A DNA stretch of 64,000 nt from Marthasterias glacialis (lineage: Eukaryota; Echinodermata; Asteroidea; Forcipulatida; Asteriidae): contig OU452222.1 of NCBI GenBank assembly GCA_911728455.2, forward strand, positions 17,012,686 to 17,076,685. Direction: 5' to 3'. A model generated the notes under the pieces. The model saw only the letters and a program-made list of their open reading frames with translations. It ran no database searches and was not told the DNA's origin. Positions 22,462 to 34,336 of this stretch are shown here, piece after piece (within the stretch, counting starts at the first letter, position 1; each line of letters begins with the position of its first letter). The translations under genes were made by a program, and so were the position numbers.

Positions 22462-22478
22462 AGACTGCCATTTTGGGA
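22462..22478 (+). promoter_or_regulatory. Conserved promoter-proximal block of L4
   Basis: 'gactgccattttggg' lies about 100 bases before the L4 ATG. Matching blocks lie at comparable distance upstream of L1, L6, L8, L9 and L10, with weaker versions upstream of L11 and L12. The core GCCATTTTGG resembles a YY1-type or initiator-associated site; that identity is inference. Confidence 0.4.
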
Positions 22479-22567
22479 TTATTCTGGACTTGGCTATCTT
22501 GTTTTATTTGTAAGTCCATATTCCCTCAACTAAGATATCAAACCAATAATCTCTGCCAAATCGCAAG

Positions 22568-23281
22568 ATGGAAATCATCAAAGTTTTAAGTTTTCTTCTT
22601 GGTTTCGGTTGCGGGTGTTTTCTGGCTGAAATCTGCCCTCCTGATTGGCACCGATACGGCGAGTCATGTTACTTCATTATAACGGACACGATGAATTGGT
22701 ACGAAGCAAATCGCACTTGTGCCGAGTCACGAGCAAACCTGGCCGTCCCAAACTCAAAATCCGAAGAGGATTACATATGGGAACTGGTTCTTCAAGAATT
22801 TGATCAGAAGCCATCCACAAGCCTCTGGATCGGTTGTAATGACATCGAGGAGGAGGGAAAGTGGCAGCACTGTCCGTTAAAGGGTGAGACCAACGCTTAT
22901 GAGAATTGGGCCGATGGGCAACCCAATAATCTTAACGAGGCAGATTGTGGAGCGTTGTCGGTTTTTCAGAATGATCAATGGGACGATCAGAGCTGTCATT
23001 TTTCCAGATACGCAATTTGTGAATTCGCCATCACTTATACTACCGTGATGTACCAACAGACCGGCAATAACGGCCGCCTCTATCCACGGTGCCTGCTCCA
23101 CCACGCCATGAATGAGTTCCTAGGCAAGGGCGTTGTGTCGTGCGGGAAGTCTAGCCCGTCACATCCCCGGTGTCGCTCCTTCGTTCTACTGCAAGATGGA
23201 GGGAAGGTGATTCGCCAGCTGAACAACGCAACTCGTCATGATGCGGTTCAAGATGACATAGAGGATGTTTGTGAGTTGTAG
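22568..23281 (+). CDS. L4: secreted C-type lectin with PAN-like tail, QPN loop
   Basis: An intact single exon of 237 codons, starting MEII where most members have MGII or MDII. Signal peptide 1-20, CTLD 23-151, PAN-like tail from C175. The loop motif is QPN (118-120), a hybrid of mannose-type EPN and galactose-type QPD, followed by NLNEADCGALSVFQNDQWDD. Its sugar preference cannot be predicted from the motif. The paralogue L6 (33623) differs at about 16 positions. The 3' flank is of the 'gacgagtaggcctaccc' type shared with L1 and L2. Confidence 0.92.
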   Translation: MEIIKVLSFLLGFGCGCFLAEICPPDWHRYGESCYFIITDTMNWYEANRTCAESRANLAVPNSKSEEDYIWELVLQEFDQKPSTSLWIGCNDIEEEGKWQHCPLKGETNAYENWADGQPNNLNEADCGALSVFQNDQWDDQSCHFSRYAICEFAITYTTVMYQQTGNNGRLYPRCLLHHAMNEFLGKGVVSCGKSSPSHPRCRSFVLLQDGGKVIRQLNNATRHDAVQDDIEDVCEL

Positions 23282-23581
23282 ACGATGCAAAGAGCAAGTC
23301 ACGTTTCATCGGACCGAGAAAACTTGATGACGAGTAGGCCTACCCATCAGACTCTAAGTGACTCTGATTTTCTTTGACTCTGATGTTCAATGATTTAATG
23401 ACCATATATATTATTATAATTTTAATTTGTAGTTGTTTGTGATCTCAACTTTGTTCCTATAGTGAACATTACCATCCGTAAAGCGCATTTAAAAAAAAGG
23501 CAATATACAATCATATTCAGTGGTTGTCGTTAATGTGAACAAAACTTTGTGTTCGTCACGAAGGCCCATAGAGAGTATACC

Positions 23582-23857
23582 TCTGCATGTGAGGTCCCCG
23601 TCACCAACAGCCCAACATTGTTCTGCCTACACACCGGTACCGACGTTCGCCTCACTTCTCAGTAACGTCTTGCAGAAAGTACCGGGTAAGGGCGTCGTGT
23701 TGTGCGAGTAGGCTTATCAGTCACACACCCTGGCATTGCTCCTTCAATCTGCAAGAGCAAGGTGGAGGGAAGCTGGTGTCATGATGTGACTGCCAAAGGA
23801 GACAGAATTAAGGAGAGATGCTACTCTTGTTTTATTGTAACTAGCAACTCACATTCA
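23582..23857 (+). pseudogene. PAN-tail relic in macro-unit B
   Basis: A third near-identical copy of the relic at 5790 and 12475. Confidence 0.7.
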
Positions 23858-24447
23858 TTGGACAGAGAAACAACAATGACGATTTATTTATTTGTTTATT
23901 TTGATGTTCAATAATATAATGGCTGCGCGTCTCAAGGTATCACAACAATAAGTAGTCGGTGTACCGGTAACTCTTTTGTTCTTATCTTGCACCCACTATA
24001 AGAGGAAATCACACGTCACTCTGAAACATTTTTGCGCACTTTAATATTTGATGTTTTGTAAATACTAATATTTGTGAGCTATTAGGGAAGATTTAAAATT
24101 AAACATTTCACCTCGCGTATGAAAAAATCGGGGAAATTTACAATATCAATTTTTAAAGGGTAGGTCTTCAGGGTGTCATATATTTAAAACTACAGGCGTA
24201 CGAGCCAGGGCGGGGTAGTCCCACCCCCAAAAAATAAAAAATAAAACATAAACAATAAAAATGGAGGAAAAAACACAGAAAACGGCATAATGGCGGTCAC
24301 TATTGTGTGCTGTTGTCGTAGAAGTAGGTGCAAGCTAATTTTATCACGTTTAATTAACTAAGGAAGACACACCAAGTGTGAAACGGCATCAACAACAGGC
24401 AATCGTCACTTTGGCTGCACTAATAATGGCATCACTAATAATGCACT

Positions 24448-24730
24448 AATATTGGCGTCAATATTTGCCACGTGGGGCCATTTCGTGAATATTGGCGTCA
24501 ATATTGGCGTAAATATTTGCGACATGGGGCCCATGTCGTGAATATTGGCGTCAATATTGGCGTAAATGTTTGCGACATGGGGCCCATGTCATGAATATTG
24601 GCGTCAATATTAGCGTCAATATTTGCGACTTGGGGTACAAATCTTGAATATTGGCGTCAATATTTGCAACTTGAGGTACAAATCGTGAATTTTGACGCCA
24701 ATATTGGCGTCAATATATATTTGCGATGTC
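24448..24730. repeat. Palindrome-rich minisatellite, copy 3
   Basis: The same family as copies 1 and 2 with a different unit order. One palindromic unit present in copy 2 is missing here. The right-end 20-base palindrome is intact. Confidence 0.9.
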
Positions 24731-25395
24731 CCTTTAAAGCCAGCATACAAAGTAGTGCGGATACTGGTCTTTGCTAATTACCAATGTTGTCTGCGTGTTT
24801 TAAAAGCAAGATGCTATGCAAAATGAATATTTGCAGTACTCAGTCAATGTTACGAAGGAGAAAAAATGGAGTAAAAAATACACTCACAACAGAAGCACTT
24901 TTTTTTTTTGAAGATAGTCGCTTTATTTATCAATCGATAACGATAAGTTAAAATTGTATACAGCACTCGGCAGAGGCAAGCTGCGGCAAGGCACGAGCTT
25001 GTAAGAGTATATTGTTGTTTACCATCGATACTTATATCATGGAGGTCTAATTCTACCTCCATGCTTATATCCACCGAGCAAAGACTGCCATTCGGTAGTT
25101 TAGGTGGACGTATAGGGAGTTGACATAGCAATAATTCTGATGCCAGTGACGAATGTTAGCTAGAAAAGGTTGATAGTGTGAAAATGAACACTTCCATTTA
25201 TTGGTGTTGATTTTACGACTTTTTGTCATCAGTTGAACTCTACCAACGGCACTGTACCGTAGTACATCGGCTGAAAGAGCTGCAGACGACTGGCATTTTG
25301 GACTTGTGCTTTCCTTTGGCAAAGACTCAATTTATCAACAAATTTCGTTTCTCTCAAATAAGATACCAAACCAATTATCTCTGCCGAACCGAAAT

Positions 25396-25629
25396 ATGGA
25401 TATTATTAAAGTTTTAAGTCTTGTTCTTGGTTTTGGTTTCGGGTGTTTTCGGGCTGAAATCTGCCCTCCCAATTGGCACCGATACGGCGAGTCATTCATT
25501 CTTCATTATAACGGACAAGATAAATTTGTACGGAGCAAATCGCACTTGTGCCGAGTCACGAGCAAACTGAACAACGCAACTCGTCATGATGCGGTTCAAG
25601 ATGACATGAAGGATGTTTGTGAGTTGTAG
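25396..25629 (+). CDS. Minigene 3: internally deleted lectin, 77-codon secreted ORF
   Basis: The third copy of the frame-shifted, internally deleted lectin. It shares V45 with minigene 2 and F18 with minigene 1, and the frame is open. Its 5' flank carries a local insertion near 25037-25067 that is absent from the other two copies and is itself an inverted repeat (tggaggtctaattctacctcca). Function is undecided, as for the other copies. Confidence 0.5.
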   Translation: MDIIKVLSLVLGFGFGCFRAEICPPNWHRYGESFILHYNGQDKFVRSKSHLCRVTSKLNNATRHDAVQDDMKDVCEL

Positions 25630-25981
25630 ACGATGCAAAGTGCAAGTCACATTTCATTGGACCGAGAAAACTTGATGACGTGTCCCCATCAGACTCTGAG
25701 TGGCTCTGACTCTCGTTGACTCTGATGTTCAATGATAATAGTGAACACATATATTTTTAGGAATCATCTTTAACGCAATTATAATTTGTAGTAGTTTGTG
25801 AAAAGTGTTTAGTGCAATAATGTATCGCGCACCCCTCCAATCTCAACTTTGTTCCTATAATGTATATTACCATCACTAAAGTGCATTTCAAAAAATATAA
25901 CTATATACAATCATATGCTTTGGTTGTCGTTAATGTGAACAAAACTTTGTGTTCGTCACGAATGCCCATAGAGAGTATACC

Positions 25982-26135
25982 TCTGTGAGTTCCCCGTCAC
26001 CAACACCCCAACTTTGTTCTGCCTAGCCACCGGTACTGATGGTCGCCTCAATTCTCAGTAACGTCTTGCAGAAAGTACCGGGTAAGGGGGTCGTACTGTG
26101 CGAGTATAAGCTTATCACTCACACCCCAATGACAT
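25982..26135 (+). pseudogene. Short PAN-tail relic downstream of minigene 3
   Basis: A copy of the relics at 8160 and 14872. Confidence 0.65.
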
Positions 26136-29100
26136 TTGGACTCGCGTATGAAAATTTGGGTAAAATTATAATATATATTTTAATTTTGTTGAATTATAAT
26201 TAATGTTACCATTTTTTAAATGATGGGTCTTCAGGTTGGCATATATTTAAAACCACAGGCATACGAGCCGGGGGAGGGGCAGTTGCCCCCTAAATTCAGG
26301 CAAAACAGTGGGGAAAATTCAGGCAAAGCAAAGGGGAGGGAAAAAAACCTGTTTGTTAGAAATTGGTACCTGTGTACTTATCCGTGTAAAATTTTGGAAA
26401 ATCAGCCGCTCTGCACCCTTAACCAAAATGCCTATGATTAAAACTACAAACCTAACCATGAAACGGATGTGAACGTAAACGTGAAATTGGGTTACAGTTG
26501 TGACAAAAGGAGAAATTAAAACAAGTTGATACAGTCGATGCTGGTATAAAATAACTGGTTGCAAATTGGGTCAATGTGAACTATGACTGAGCGCTCAAAA
26601 AGATATTGAGTGCACAAAATAATGATTTTGAGAGCTCGAAATAACTTATTTTGAGGGCACAAATTGATTTTGTGAGCACGAAATGAAGAACTCAAATTTT
26701 CATCACGTCCCTTAAGGTGCTCCGTACAAACGTGACAAGGTCAACGGAACTTTGGGGGTTAGCTCAGAATAAAACACATGTTAAACAACACTTCTGAAAA
26801 CTGAAAGTGTCAGGGAAATTAAACCGACACAATGAAAAAATTCATCAATTTTAATCATAATCATAATTATAAAGATGTGTTTTTCTTAACAATGCAGTAT
26901 GTTTGTTTCACTGGTTTTCAAATGTCTGACTGAGAGCCAATGAAGAGGGAAATGTCGGGGCATTTGTGCAGGACAGTGTTGCTATATTATCGTAATCATT
27001 GATCATGTAGCTAGGCAGGTTGTGGACCGAAGGATTATAAGTCTGTCGACTTTTTTTCCTTCAAAAATTTGAATGCAAACATTTTGTCCATTGAAATGAA
27101 TGAAGGAGAAAAAGAAACCGTGTACAAATGGTCAAGTATTGATCACATTTACGAGAATATCGCAGCTAGGTGCAAAAGTGCTCTGTCGGCCGGCTGTTTG
27201 TGGTGCAGAGCTGCGGCTGTTGCATGGCAGGGGTACTGCTTGTTCATGAAGGCGCTTTCCGCGTTGGTACCGTATAAGATTTTTGCTTTCGACGACTGTT
27301 TAATTATATCCAGGCTCCCCTGATTTCATTTTAATTCAAGATAAGAAAAGGCCACACCGCTTTGGACTTTCCCATACTGGGAAAAACGCACACAGGCTCA
27401 GCACGTTTCTTTTTACCGCAGTAAAAAAAAAGGCCGCTCGGCTCCCGACTCTCCCATATTACTGGGAAAACGACGCAACTTTGCACAATTGGCATCACAG
27501 TCAGCCAGAAAAGACAATCCTCTTTTTATAGATAGATGATAAGAAGTCAAAGTCATTGAGAACTGTTTGATGTAGACTTGCATCTTAAATTGTCAACAAC
27601 ACGAAATGACATAAGGCCTTAACAAAATAATAACCTGCTTTGCGAAACCCAACATTTGTTGCGTTATTTATTTATTTGCTTATATTATATTATTTACTTC
27701 ATGCTCGGTAGCAACACAGGTTATGATATATAGTTATGTTAAAAACAAATAAAAATAGATAGGTATTAAAAAGACTAGCAAAAATATAGACCAGCCAGAT
27801 ATTAATCCCAATATTACTCCGACGAAAAAGCTTCTCGTCGAAAGCACAATGAAAGGAGATGAAGGCAAAACGTAATTGATGATTTGAGTGATTGAGGGAC
27901 TTAAAAAAAAACAAAAAAAAAAAAAAACTGCTTGTCAGTGACAGCGGATATCAAGACCAGACAAGACCACACATCACACATCATGAATGACTGTTCGTAG
28001 GCGTTTCCCTAATGGCATAAAAGCCATCCACACAGTAACCGATGCTACCCTGAATGCCTAACCTTGATCTATAGACTGTGCACGCCGTGCGCACAAGAAG
28101 AAGATTCCCATTTGGTACACGTAAAGGACTTTTGTTTTATTATTGTCTAACAGGTATGCTCTGAACACTCTAGGGAGGGGCGTGACCTTGAAAACTTGCC
28201 TCAAACATTAAGAAACATAACGGCAACCCCGTGGAAAAAAAACAATATTTTCGCTTGAAAGTTGCCTAGTTTTTTGAGAATTAGTAAAACATTTAGTTTT
28301 AATCTCGCGAGTCCAAAACCTGATGTTTGAAACGGTGAAAACATAACATAAATTTTTTCATGCCACTTTATTCTCGTGAATCCCAAGACAAATTGAGCTT
28401 AAACCTTCACAGGTTTATAGAATGTTATGTACATGTTAAGTCACTTAAAGTAGTGCGGATACTGGTCTTTGACAATTAACAATGTTGTCTGCAAGATGCT
28501 ATGTCAAACAAATATTGGCAGTTGTCAGTCAAAGTTACGATAGAGAGAAAATGGAGTAAATCATTTAAAAATACAATCACAAAAGAAGCATTGTTCATTT
28601 TTTTCTTTTTTCTTTTTCTTTTAAGGATTGAAGATAGTCGCTTCATTTATTTGAAAACTTTCAAAGGGTACAAACAAAAACATAAGATTGACGGTTTGGG
28701 TATCAAAATCATTGGTAACATACACAGGGTGTGTACTACATTGGTAAAATTGAAATTATAAATGTCACAGATATGCACGTAACTTACAAAAGTAGACATT
28801 GTAGAAAAATTCCCATATTCTTATATAAATGTATATATATGACGGATCGTGAACATGTAAATTCATTTTCCCGCTGTACTGTCGTATTGTGGGGAGCTAT
28901 CGTCTCGAATTGTGAATAACCGAGTTTGAATGCGTTTGCGATGCATGGAGCGACACCAGTTTATCAGACTACGACTATAAAAAAGGGGGAAGTAAACAAT
29001 TCCATCAACAATCATTAACATATTCAATTTTGTCAATATTGGTGTGGCGAAGTTGCACTAATATGACTTGATGAAAAATTATTTAACACAAAAGACTGCC

Positions 29101-29309
29101 ACGATGGCGGTAAATATTGAGTTCGGTTGTCATAGAAACAGGTGCAAGCTACACACGAAATGTGACACGACATCAACGACAGGAAAACATATTAATTTTG
29201 ACTGTACTAATAAAGCATTACGGTTGAGCTTAAGAAGCTATCTTGTTTTATTAAAGACCATATTCCCTCAAATAGGATATCAAACCAACTATCTCTGCCA
29301 AATCGAAAC

Positions 29310-30026
29310 ATGGGTATCATCAAAGTTTTAAGTTTTGTTCTTGGTTTTGGTTGTTGGTGTTTTCTGGCTGAAATCTGCCCTCCTGATTGGCACCGATATG
29401 GCGAGTCATGCTACTTCATTATAACGGACAGGATGAATTGGTACGAAGCAAATCGCACTTGTGCCGAGTTACGAGCAAACCTGGCCATCCCAAACTCACA
29501 GTCGGAACATGATTACATATGGGAACTATTCTTAGAGGAGTTTGATCAGAAGCCATCTACCGATCTCTGGATTGGTTGTAATGACATCGAGGAGGAGGGA
29601 AAGTGGAAGCACTGTCCGTTGAAGGGCGATGAGACCAACACTTACACCAATTGGGCTAGAGGGGAACCCAATGATATTAACTTGGCAGATTGTGGAGTGT
29701 TGTGTCTGTGTTATAATGGTTTATGGGACGATCAGAACTGTCATGGATCCAAATACGCAATTTGTGACTTTGCAATCACCAAGACTGCAGTGATCTACCA
29801 ACAGACCGGCAATAACGGCCGCCTCACTCCACGGTGCCTACTCCACCACGCCATGAATGAGTTCCTAGGCAAGGGTGTTGCGTCGTGCGGGAAGTCTAGC
29901 CCATCACATCCCCGGTGTCGCTCCTCCGTTCTACTGCAAGATGGAGGGAAGGTGATTCGCCAGCTGAACAAAGCAACTCGTCATGATGCGGTACAAGATG
30001 ACATGAAGGATATTTGTGAGTTGTAG
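29310..30026 (+). CDS. L5: secreted C-type lectin with PAN-like tail, EPN loop
   Basis: An intact single exon of 238 codons, nearly identical to L3. It shares the EPN loop, C132/C134 and S206. By eye it differs at a handful of residues: W16 for G in the signal peptide, K148 for N, D153 for E, and K221 for N, which removes the second N-glycosylation sequon (LNKATRH). It arose with macro-unit B. Confidence 0.92.
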   Translation: MGIIKVLSFVLGFGCWCFLAEICPPDWHRYGESCYFIITDRMNWYEANRTCAELRANLAIPNSQSEHDYIWELFLEEFDQKPSTDLWIGCNDIEEEGKWKHCPLKGDETNTYTNWARGEPNDINLADCGVLCLCYNGLWDDQNCHGSKYAICDFAITKTAVIYQQTGNNGRLTPRCLLHHAMNEFLGKGVASCGKSSPSHPRCRSSVLLQDGGKVIRQLNKATRHDAVQDDMKDICEL

Positions 30027-30954
30027 ACGATGCAAAGTGCAAGTCACATTTCATTGGACCGAGAAAACTTGATGACGAGTCCCCATCAGACTCTGAGTGA
30101 CTCTGATTTTCGTTGACTCTGATGTTCAATGATAATGACCACATTTCGAGGTTTCATGTTATACAAAATTATAATTTTTAGTAGTTAGTGAAAAGTGTCA
30201 GTGCAGTTATGTATGGAATACACCTCAAATCTCAACCTCGTTTAGTGATTATTATACCATCCATAAAGTACGGAGCCCCTATAGGGGACAGGGGAAAAAA
30301 TGGACTGGTAAAACAAAAGTTGAGTGTTATTTCATTCCCACGAATTACTATTTCGTTTCCTCGAAAAAGTTCATCTGCTACGGGGGCCCTGACATGCCAT
30401 TTCTTTTTGGTGAATATATGCTTCGGTCTTACCAAATGAATGCGGGTCGAGGGAACGAATCAGTAATATTTGGAGGGAATGAAAGAACTGTTAACTTTTT
30501 TTTCAGCCGTCCAAATTTGTTTTTCACCTGCCTCCTTAAGGCCTCCGTACTATTGCGCACTTCAGAAAAACTGTAACTACATAGAATTGTATACATTGGT
30601 TGTCGTTAATGTGAACAAAACTTAGAGTTCGTCACAAAGGTAAATAGAAATTATACCATAATAATTAGCTTAGCTTAGCTCTCATTCCAAAATCAACTTT
30701 TTGACGCAAATGTATTTTCTTTTTCTCGTTTCCTGCGCAAAATCTCGTGTTGTGATTTCAAGTGTAGAAATGCGCAAGGTGAGATTTGAACTGATAATAT
30801 ATGGAAGCACAGAACTCGATGATGTTTGTACTTAAAACGGACGGACGGATGGAGCTTAAACTTTCACAGGTTTATAGAATGTTATTTACATGTTGGGTCA
30901 CATAAAGTAGTGCGGATACTGGTCTTTGACAATTACCAATGTAGTCCGTGTGCA

Positions 30955-31350
30955 TTAAAGGCAAAGTATACCTTTGGTTTTTTGAACCGCACGTTTGCCT
31001 TAATGCTATATAATTGTAGATATATACCATAAAACTAACCTGTGTAAATTTCATTTCAAAAGGTGGCAGCGTTTTTGAGATATCACCAAAAATCTGGAGC
31101 GGTTGTGTTCACGCAGAAGAAGTATCCGTCATTGGAATACACATTCTGAGAAGCGTTACGGCCAAAACGCTTCTCAGATTAAAATTTGTGGGTGATAAAA
31201 AGTGATACATTTCTCCATAACTGCAGAACTTCGAAGTGAAACGTTTCTCAAAATGCATTATACTATCCAAAGCTGCTGTACTTCTTACCAAGTAAGTTTT
31301 TATTGCCAAAAATGTTCAGAGTCATTACCAAACGTATGCAATGCCTTTAA
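30955..31350. mobile_element. piggyBac-like MITE with TTAA target, copy 2
   Basis: The duplicate of the element at 19839, with the same length, same flanking TTAA and the same host repeat. It was carried along in the 11.1-kb duplication rather than inserted independently. Confidence 0.78.
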
Positions 31351-31809
31351 GCAAGATGTTATGCTAAACAAATATTTGCAGCAATTAGTCAAGGTTTTGG
31401 AGGAGAAAAACAGATTTTAAAGAAGCTCCGTTCAGATTTAATTCCTTTTAATGGTTGAAGTTAGCCGCTTTAATTACTGATCTCAGTTAAATTGTATACA
31501 GAGGCAAGCTACAAGGTAGGGGAAAAGCTGGCTAGTATGCGTGATTATAATTTCAGTAATTACAAAATCATGCATTGGCAACAGTCAGAATGCATTGTTG
31601 TTTACCAATCATCAACTATATTTACATCCACCGAGAAAAATACTGCCATTCGTTTATTCTGATGCACGTGACAAACGATAGCTGGGAAAGGACAATAGTG
31701 TGAAAAGGAACACGACATGTGTGTGTTGATTTAACAACGACCTTTTCGTCATCAGTTCAACTCTACAAACGGCACTGTGCCCTGGTACATCGGCAAAAAG
31801 AGCTGCAGA

Positions 31810-32370
31810 CGGCTCGGCATCCCAAAGTCTCAATCCAAAACAGGATCTTATGTGGGAATTCTTTTTGCAAAAGATTAATGATCAACCTACTCCGAATCTC
31901 TCGATTGGTTTCATCAACACGAAGGGAAATTGGTCTGAAAGATGGGACCAGCTCTTACGACAACTGGGCTGCAAAACAACCGGATAGCTCTGATACCAGT
32001 TTGTACAGCAATGTGGGCTGGACCGAACGGCAAATGGGATGATCAACCTTGCAGTGAAGAAAATCACGCAGTTTGTGAGGTCCCCGTCACCAACACCCCT
32101 ACAATGTTCTGTCTACACACCGGTACTGACGGTCCCCTCACATCTCGGTAACGTTTTGCAGGAAGTACCGGGTGAGGTCGTCCTGTTGTGCAAGTAGGCT
32201 TATCAGTCACACAACACACCCTGACATTGTTCCTTCAATCTGCAAGAGCAAGATGGAGGGAAGGTGTGCCAGCTGAAAACCTAACTTGTCATGATATGCC
32301 TGCCGAAGGAGACAGAAATAAGGAGAGTTGCTACTTTTTGTTTCATTGCAACGAGCAAATCACATTCATT
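31810..32370 (+). pseudogene. Decayed QPD-type lectin, duplicate copy
   Basis: The duplicate of the relic at 20690, with the same fusion point, QPD loop remnant and stop at the first PAN cysteine. It has one extra A near the 'tcaatccaaaacagg' segment that changes the reading frame compared with the first copy. Confidence 0.8.
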
Positions 32371-33622
32371 GGACAGAGAAACAACACTGACGAGTCCCTT
32401 GACTTTGATAATTGAATCTATTTATTTATTTATTTATTTGTATTTTTACTTATTTATTTATTTATTTGTTTATTTTGATGTTCAATGATATAATGACTGC
32501 ACGTCTCGAGGTATCACGACAATGAGAAGTCAGTGTATCGGTAACTCTTTTGTTCTTATCTTGCACCCACTATAAGAGGAAATCACACGTCACTCAGAAC
32601 TTTTTGGCGCACTTTTTTGTAAATTTTGTAAAAGGATTGTAGGTCAACGCTAAAAATGATTCTCCAGTTGTTACTGCGTGAAAAGGAATATCTCATCATG
32701 TTCATGTTGATTTAACCATGACTTTTTGTCATCAATGTTATTGGACATTAGATGAAAGAGATGCAAACGGCGGACATTTTGCCGAAAACTTGTTTTATTT
32801 ACAAAGTTTAACGATACCGTTTCATCCGACATTTTAGCAAATTATGTAAAAAAAAACATGAAAAAAAAAAGAAACAAGTCCATCAAAATTCTTTAACAAT
32901 AACATCTTAAATTCTGTCAACTGTGGTGCAACAAGGTCTCGCAGCTGGTATGATTCAATTGGGAATTTCAAGAACACAAAGATGAAACGATTGGTAAGAT
33001 TATAAATATAAATGCCACAGATATGCAAGTAACTTACAAAAGTAGACATTGTAGAAAAAATCCCATATACTTATATAAATGTATATATATGACGGATCGT
33101 GAATATGTAAATTCATTTTCCCGATGTACCGTCGTATTCGGGGGAGCTATCGGCTGGAATTGTGAATAACCGAGTTTAAATGTGTTTGCGATGCATGGAG
33201 CGACACCGCTTTATCAGACTACGACTTTAAAAAAGAGGGAAAGTAAACAATTCCATCAAAAAACATTAACATATTCAATTTTGTCGATAGTGGTGTTGCA
33301 AGGTCGCACTATTATGACTTCATGACGAATTACTAGAACACAAAAGACTTGCACAATGGCTGTCAACATTTAGTTCGGTTGTCGTAGAAACAGGTGCAAG
33401 CTAACGTTATCACATTTAGATAAGGAAGACACACCGAGTGTGAAACGGCAGCAACGACAGGCAAACATCACTTTGACTATACTAATAAAGCATTACGGTT
33501 GAGCTAAAGAAGCTAAAGACGACCATTTTGGGATTATTCTGGACTTCGCTATCTTGTTTTATTTGCAAGTCCATATTCCCTCAACTAAGATATCAAACCA
33601 ATAATCTCTGCCAAATCGCAAG

Positions 33623-34336
33623 ATGGAAATCATCAAAGTTATAAGTTTTGTTCTTGGTTTTGGTTGCGGGTGTTTTCTGGCTGAAATCTGCCCTCCTGAT
33701 TGGCACCGATACGGCGAGTCATGTTACTTCATTATAACGTACACGATGAATTGGTACGAAGCAAATCGCACTTGTGCCAAGTCACGAGCAAACTTGGCCG
33801 TCCCAAACTCAAAATCCGAAGAGGATTACATATGGGAACTGGTTCTTCAAGGATTTTATCAGAAGCCATCCACAAGCCTCTGGATTGGTTGTAATGACAT
33901 CGAGGAGGAGGGAAAGTGGCAGCACTGTCCGTTAAAGGGTGAGACCAACGCTTATGAGAATTGGGCTGATGGGCAACCCAATAATCTTAACGAGGCAGAT
34001 TGTGGAGCGTTGTCGGTTTTTCAGAATGATCAATGGGACGATCAGAGCTGTCATTTTTCCAGATACGCAATTTGTGAATTCGCCATCACTTATACTACCG
34101 TGATATACCAACAGACCGGCAATAACGGCCGCCTCTATCCACGGTGCCTGCTCCACCACGCCATGAATGAGTTCCTAGGCAAGGGTGTTGCGTCGTGCGG
34201 GAAGTCTAGCCCGTCACATCCCCAGTGTCGCTCCTTCGTTCTACTGCAAGATGGAGGGAAGGTGATTCGCCAGCTGAACAACGCAACTCGTCATGGTGCG
34301 GTTCATGATGACATAGAGGATGTTTGTGAGTTGTAG
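33623..34336 (+). CDS. L6: secreted C-type lectin with PAN-like tail, QPN loop
   Basis: An intact single exon of 237 codons, the duplicate of L4. The QPN loop (118-120) and all CTLD and PAN cysteines are kept. By eye there are about 11 amino-acid changes against about 5 silent ones, including Y41 for D, K53 for E, G77 for E, Y79 for D, Q201 for R and G225 for D. The GKGVASCGK variant in the tail matches L3/L5 rather than L4, suggesting a short conversion tract. Directly after the stop the flank changes to the minigene type. Confidence 0.92.
   Translation: MEIIKVISFVLGFGCGCFLAEICPPDWHRYGESCYFIITYTMNWYEANRTCAKSRANLAVPNSKSEEDYIWELVLQGFYQKPSTSLWIGCNDIEEEGKWQHCPLKGETNAYENWADGQPNNLNEADCGALSVFQNDQWDDQSCHFSRYAICEFAITYTTVIYQQTGNNGRLYPRCLLHHAMNEFLGKGVASCGKSSPSHPQCRSFVLLQDGGKVIRQLNNATRHGAVHDDIEDVCEL

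Larger units (their letters stand above)
12174..23281. repeat. Macro-repeat unit A (11.1 kb, contains minigene 2, L3, L4)
   Basis: The 11.1 kb from the stop of L2 through L4 is followed directly by a copy of the same length class (23282-34336) with the same order: PAN relic, minisatellite, minigene, spacer, EPN lectin, piggyBac-like MITE, CTLD relic, QPN lectin. Matching elements are offset by 11107 to 11114 bases over the first two thirds. Part of it (12174-18912) also matches unit 1, so the duplication is nested. Confidence 0.88.
23282..34336. repeat. Macro-repeat unit B (11.1 kb, contains minigene 3, L5, L6)
   Basis: A head-to-tail duplicate of macro-unit A with the same gene and relic order. 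The junction with unit A falls at the end of a lectin gene (L4 stop at 23281), so recombination between lectin coding ends could have produced it. At its right end, L6 is followed by the 3' flank type normally found after the minigene. Confidence 0.88.

Noticed and set aside
27069..27323. 84-codon plus-strand frame (also 35774) with an alanine-rich stretch
   Set aside because: The equivalent frames at about 9235 and 15970 are closed by stops, and no homology or flank signals support a gene.
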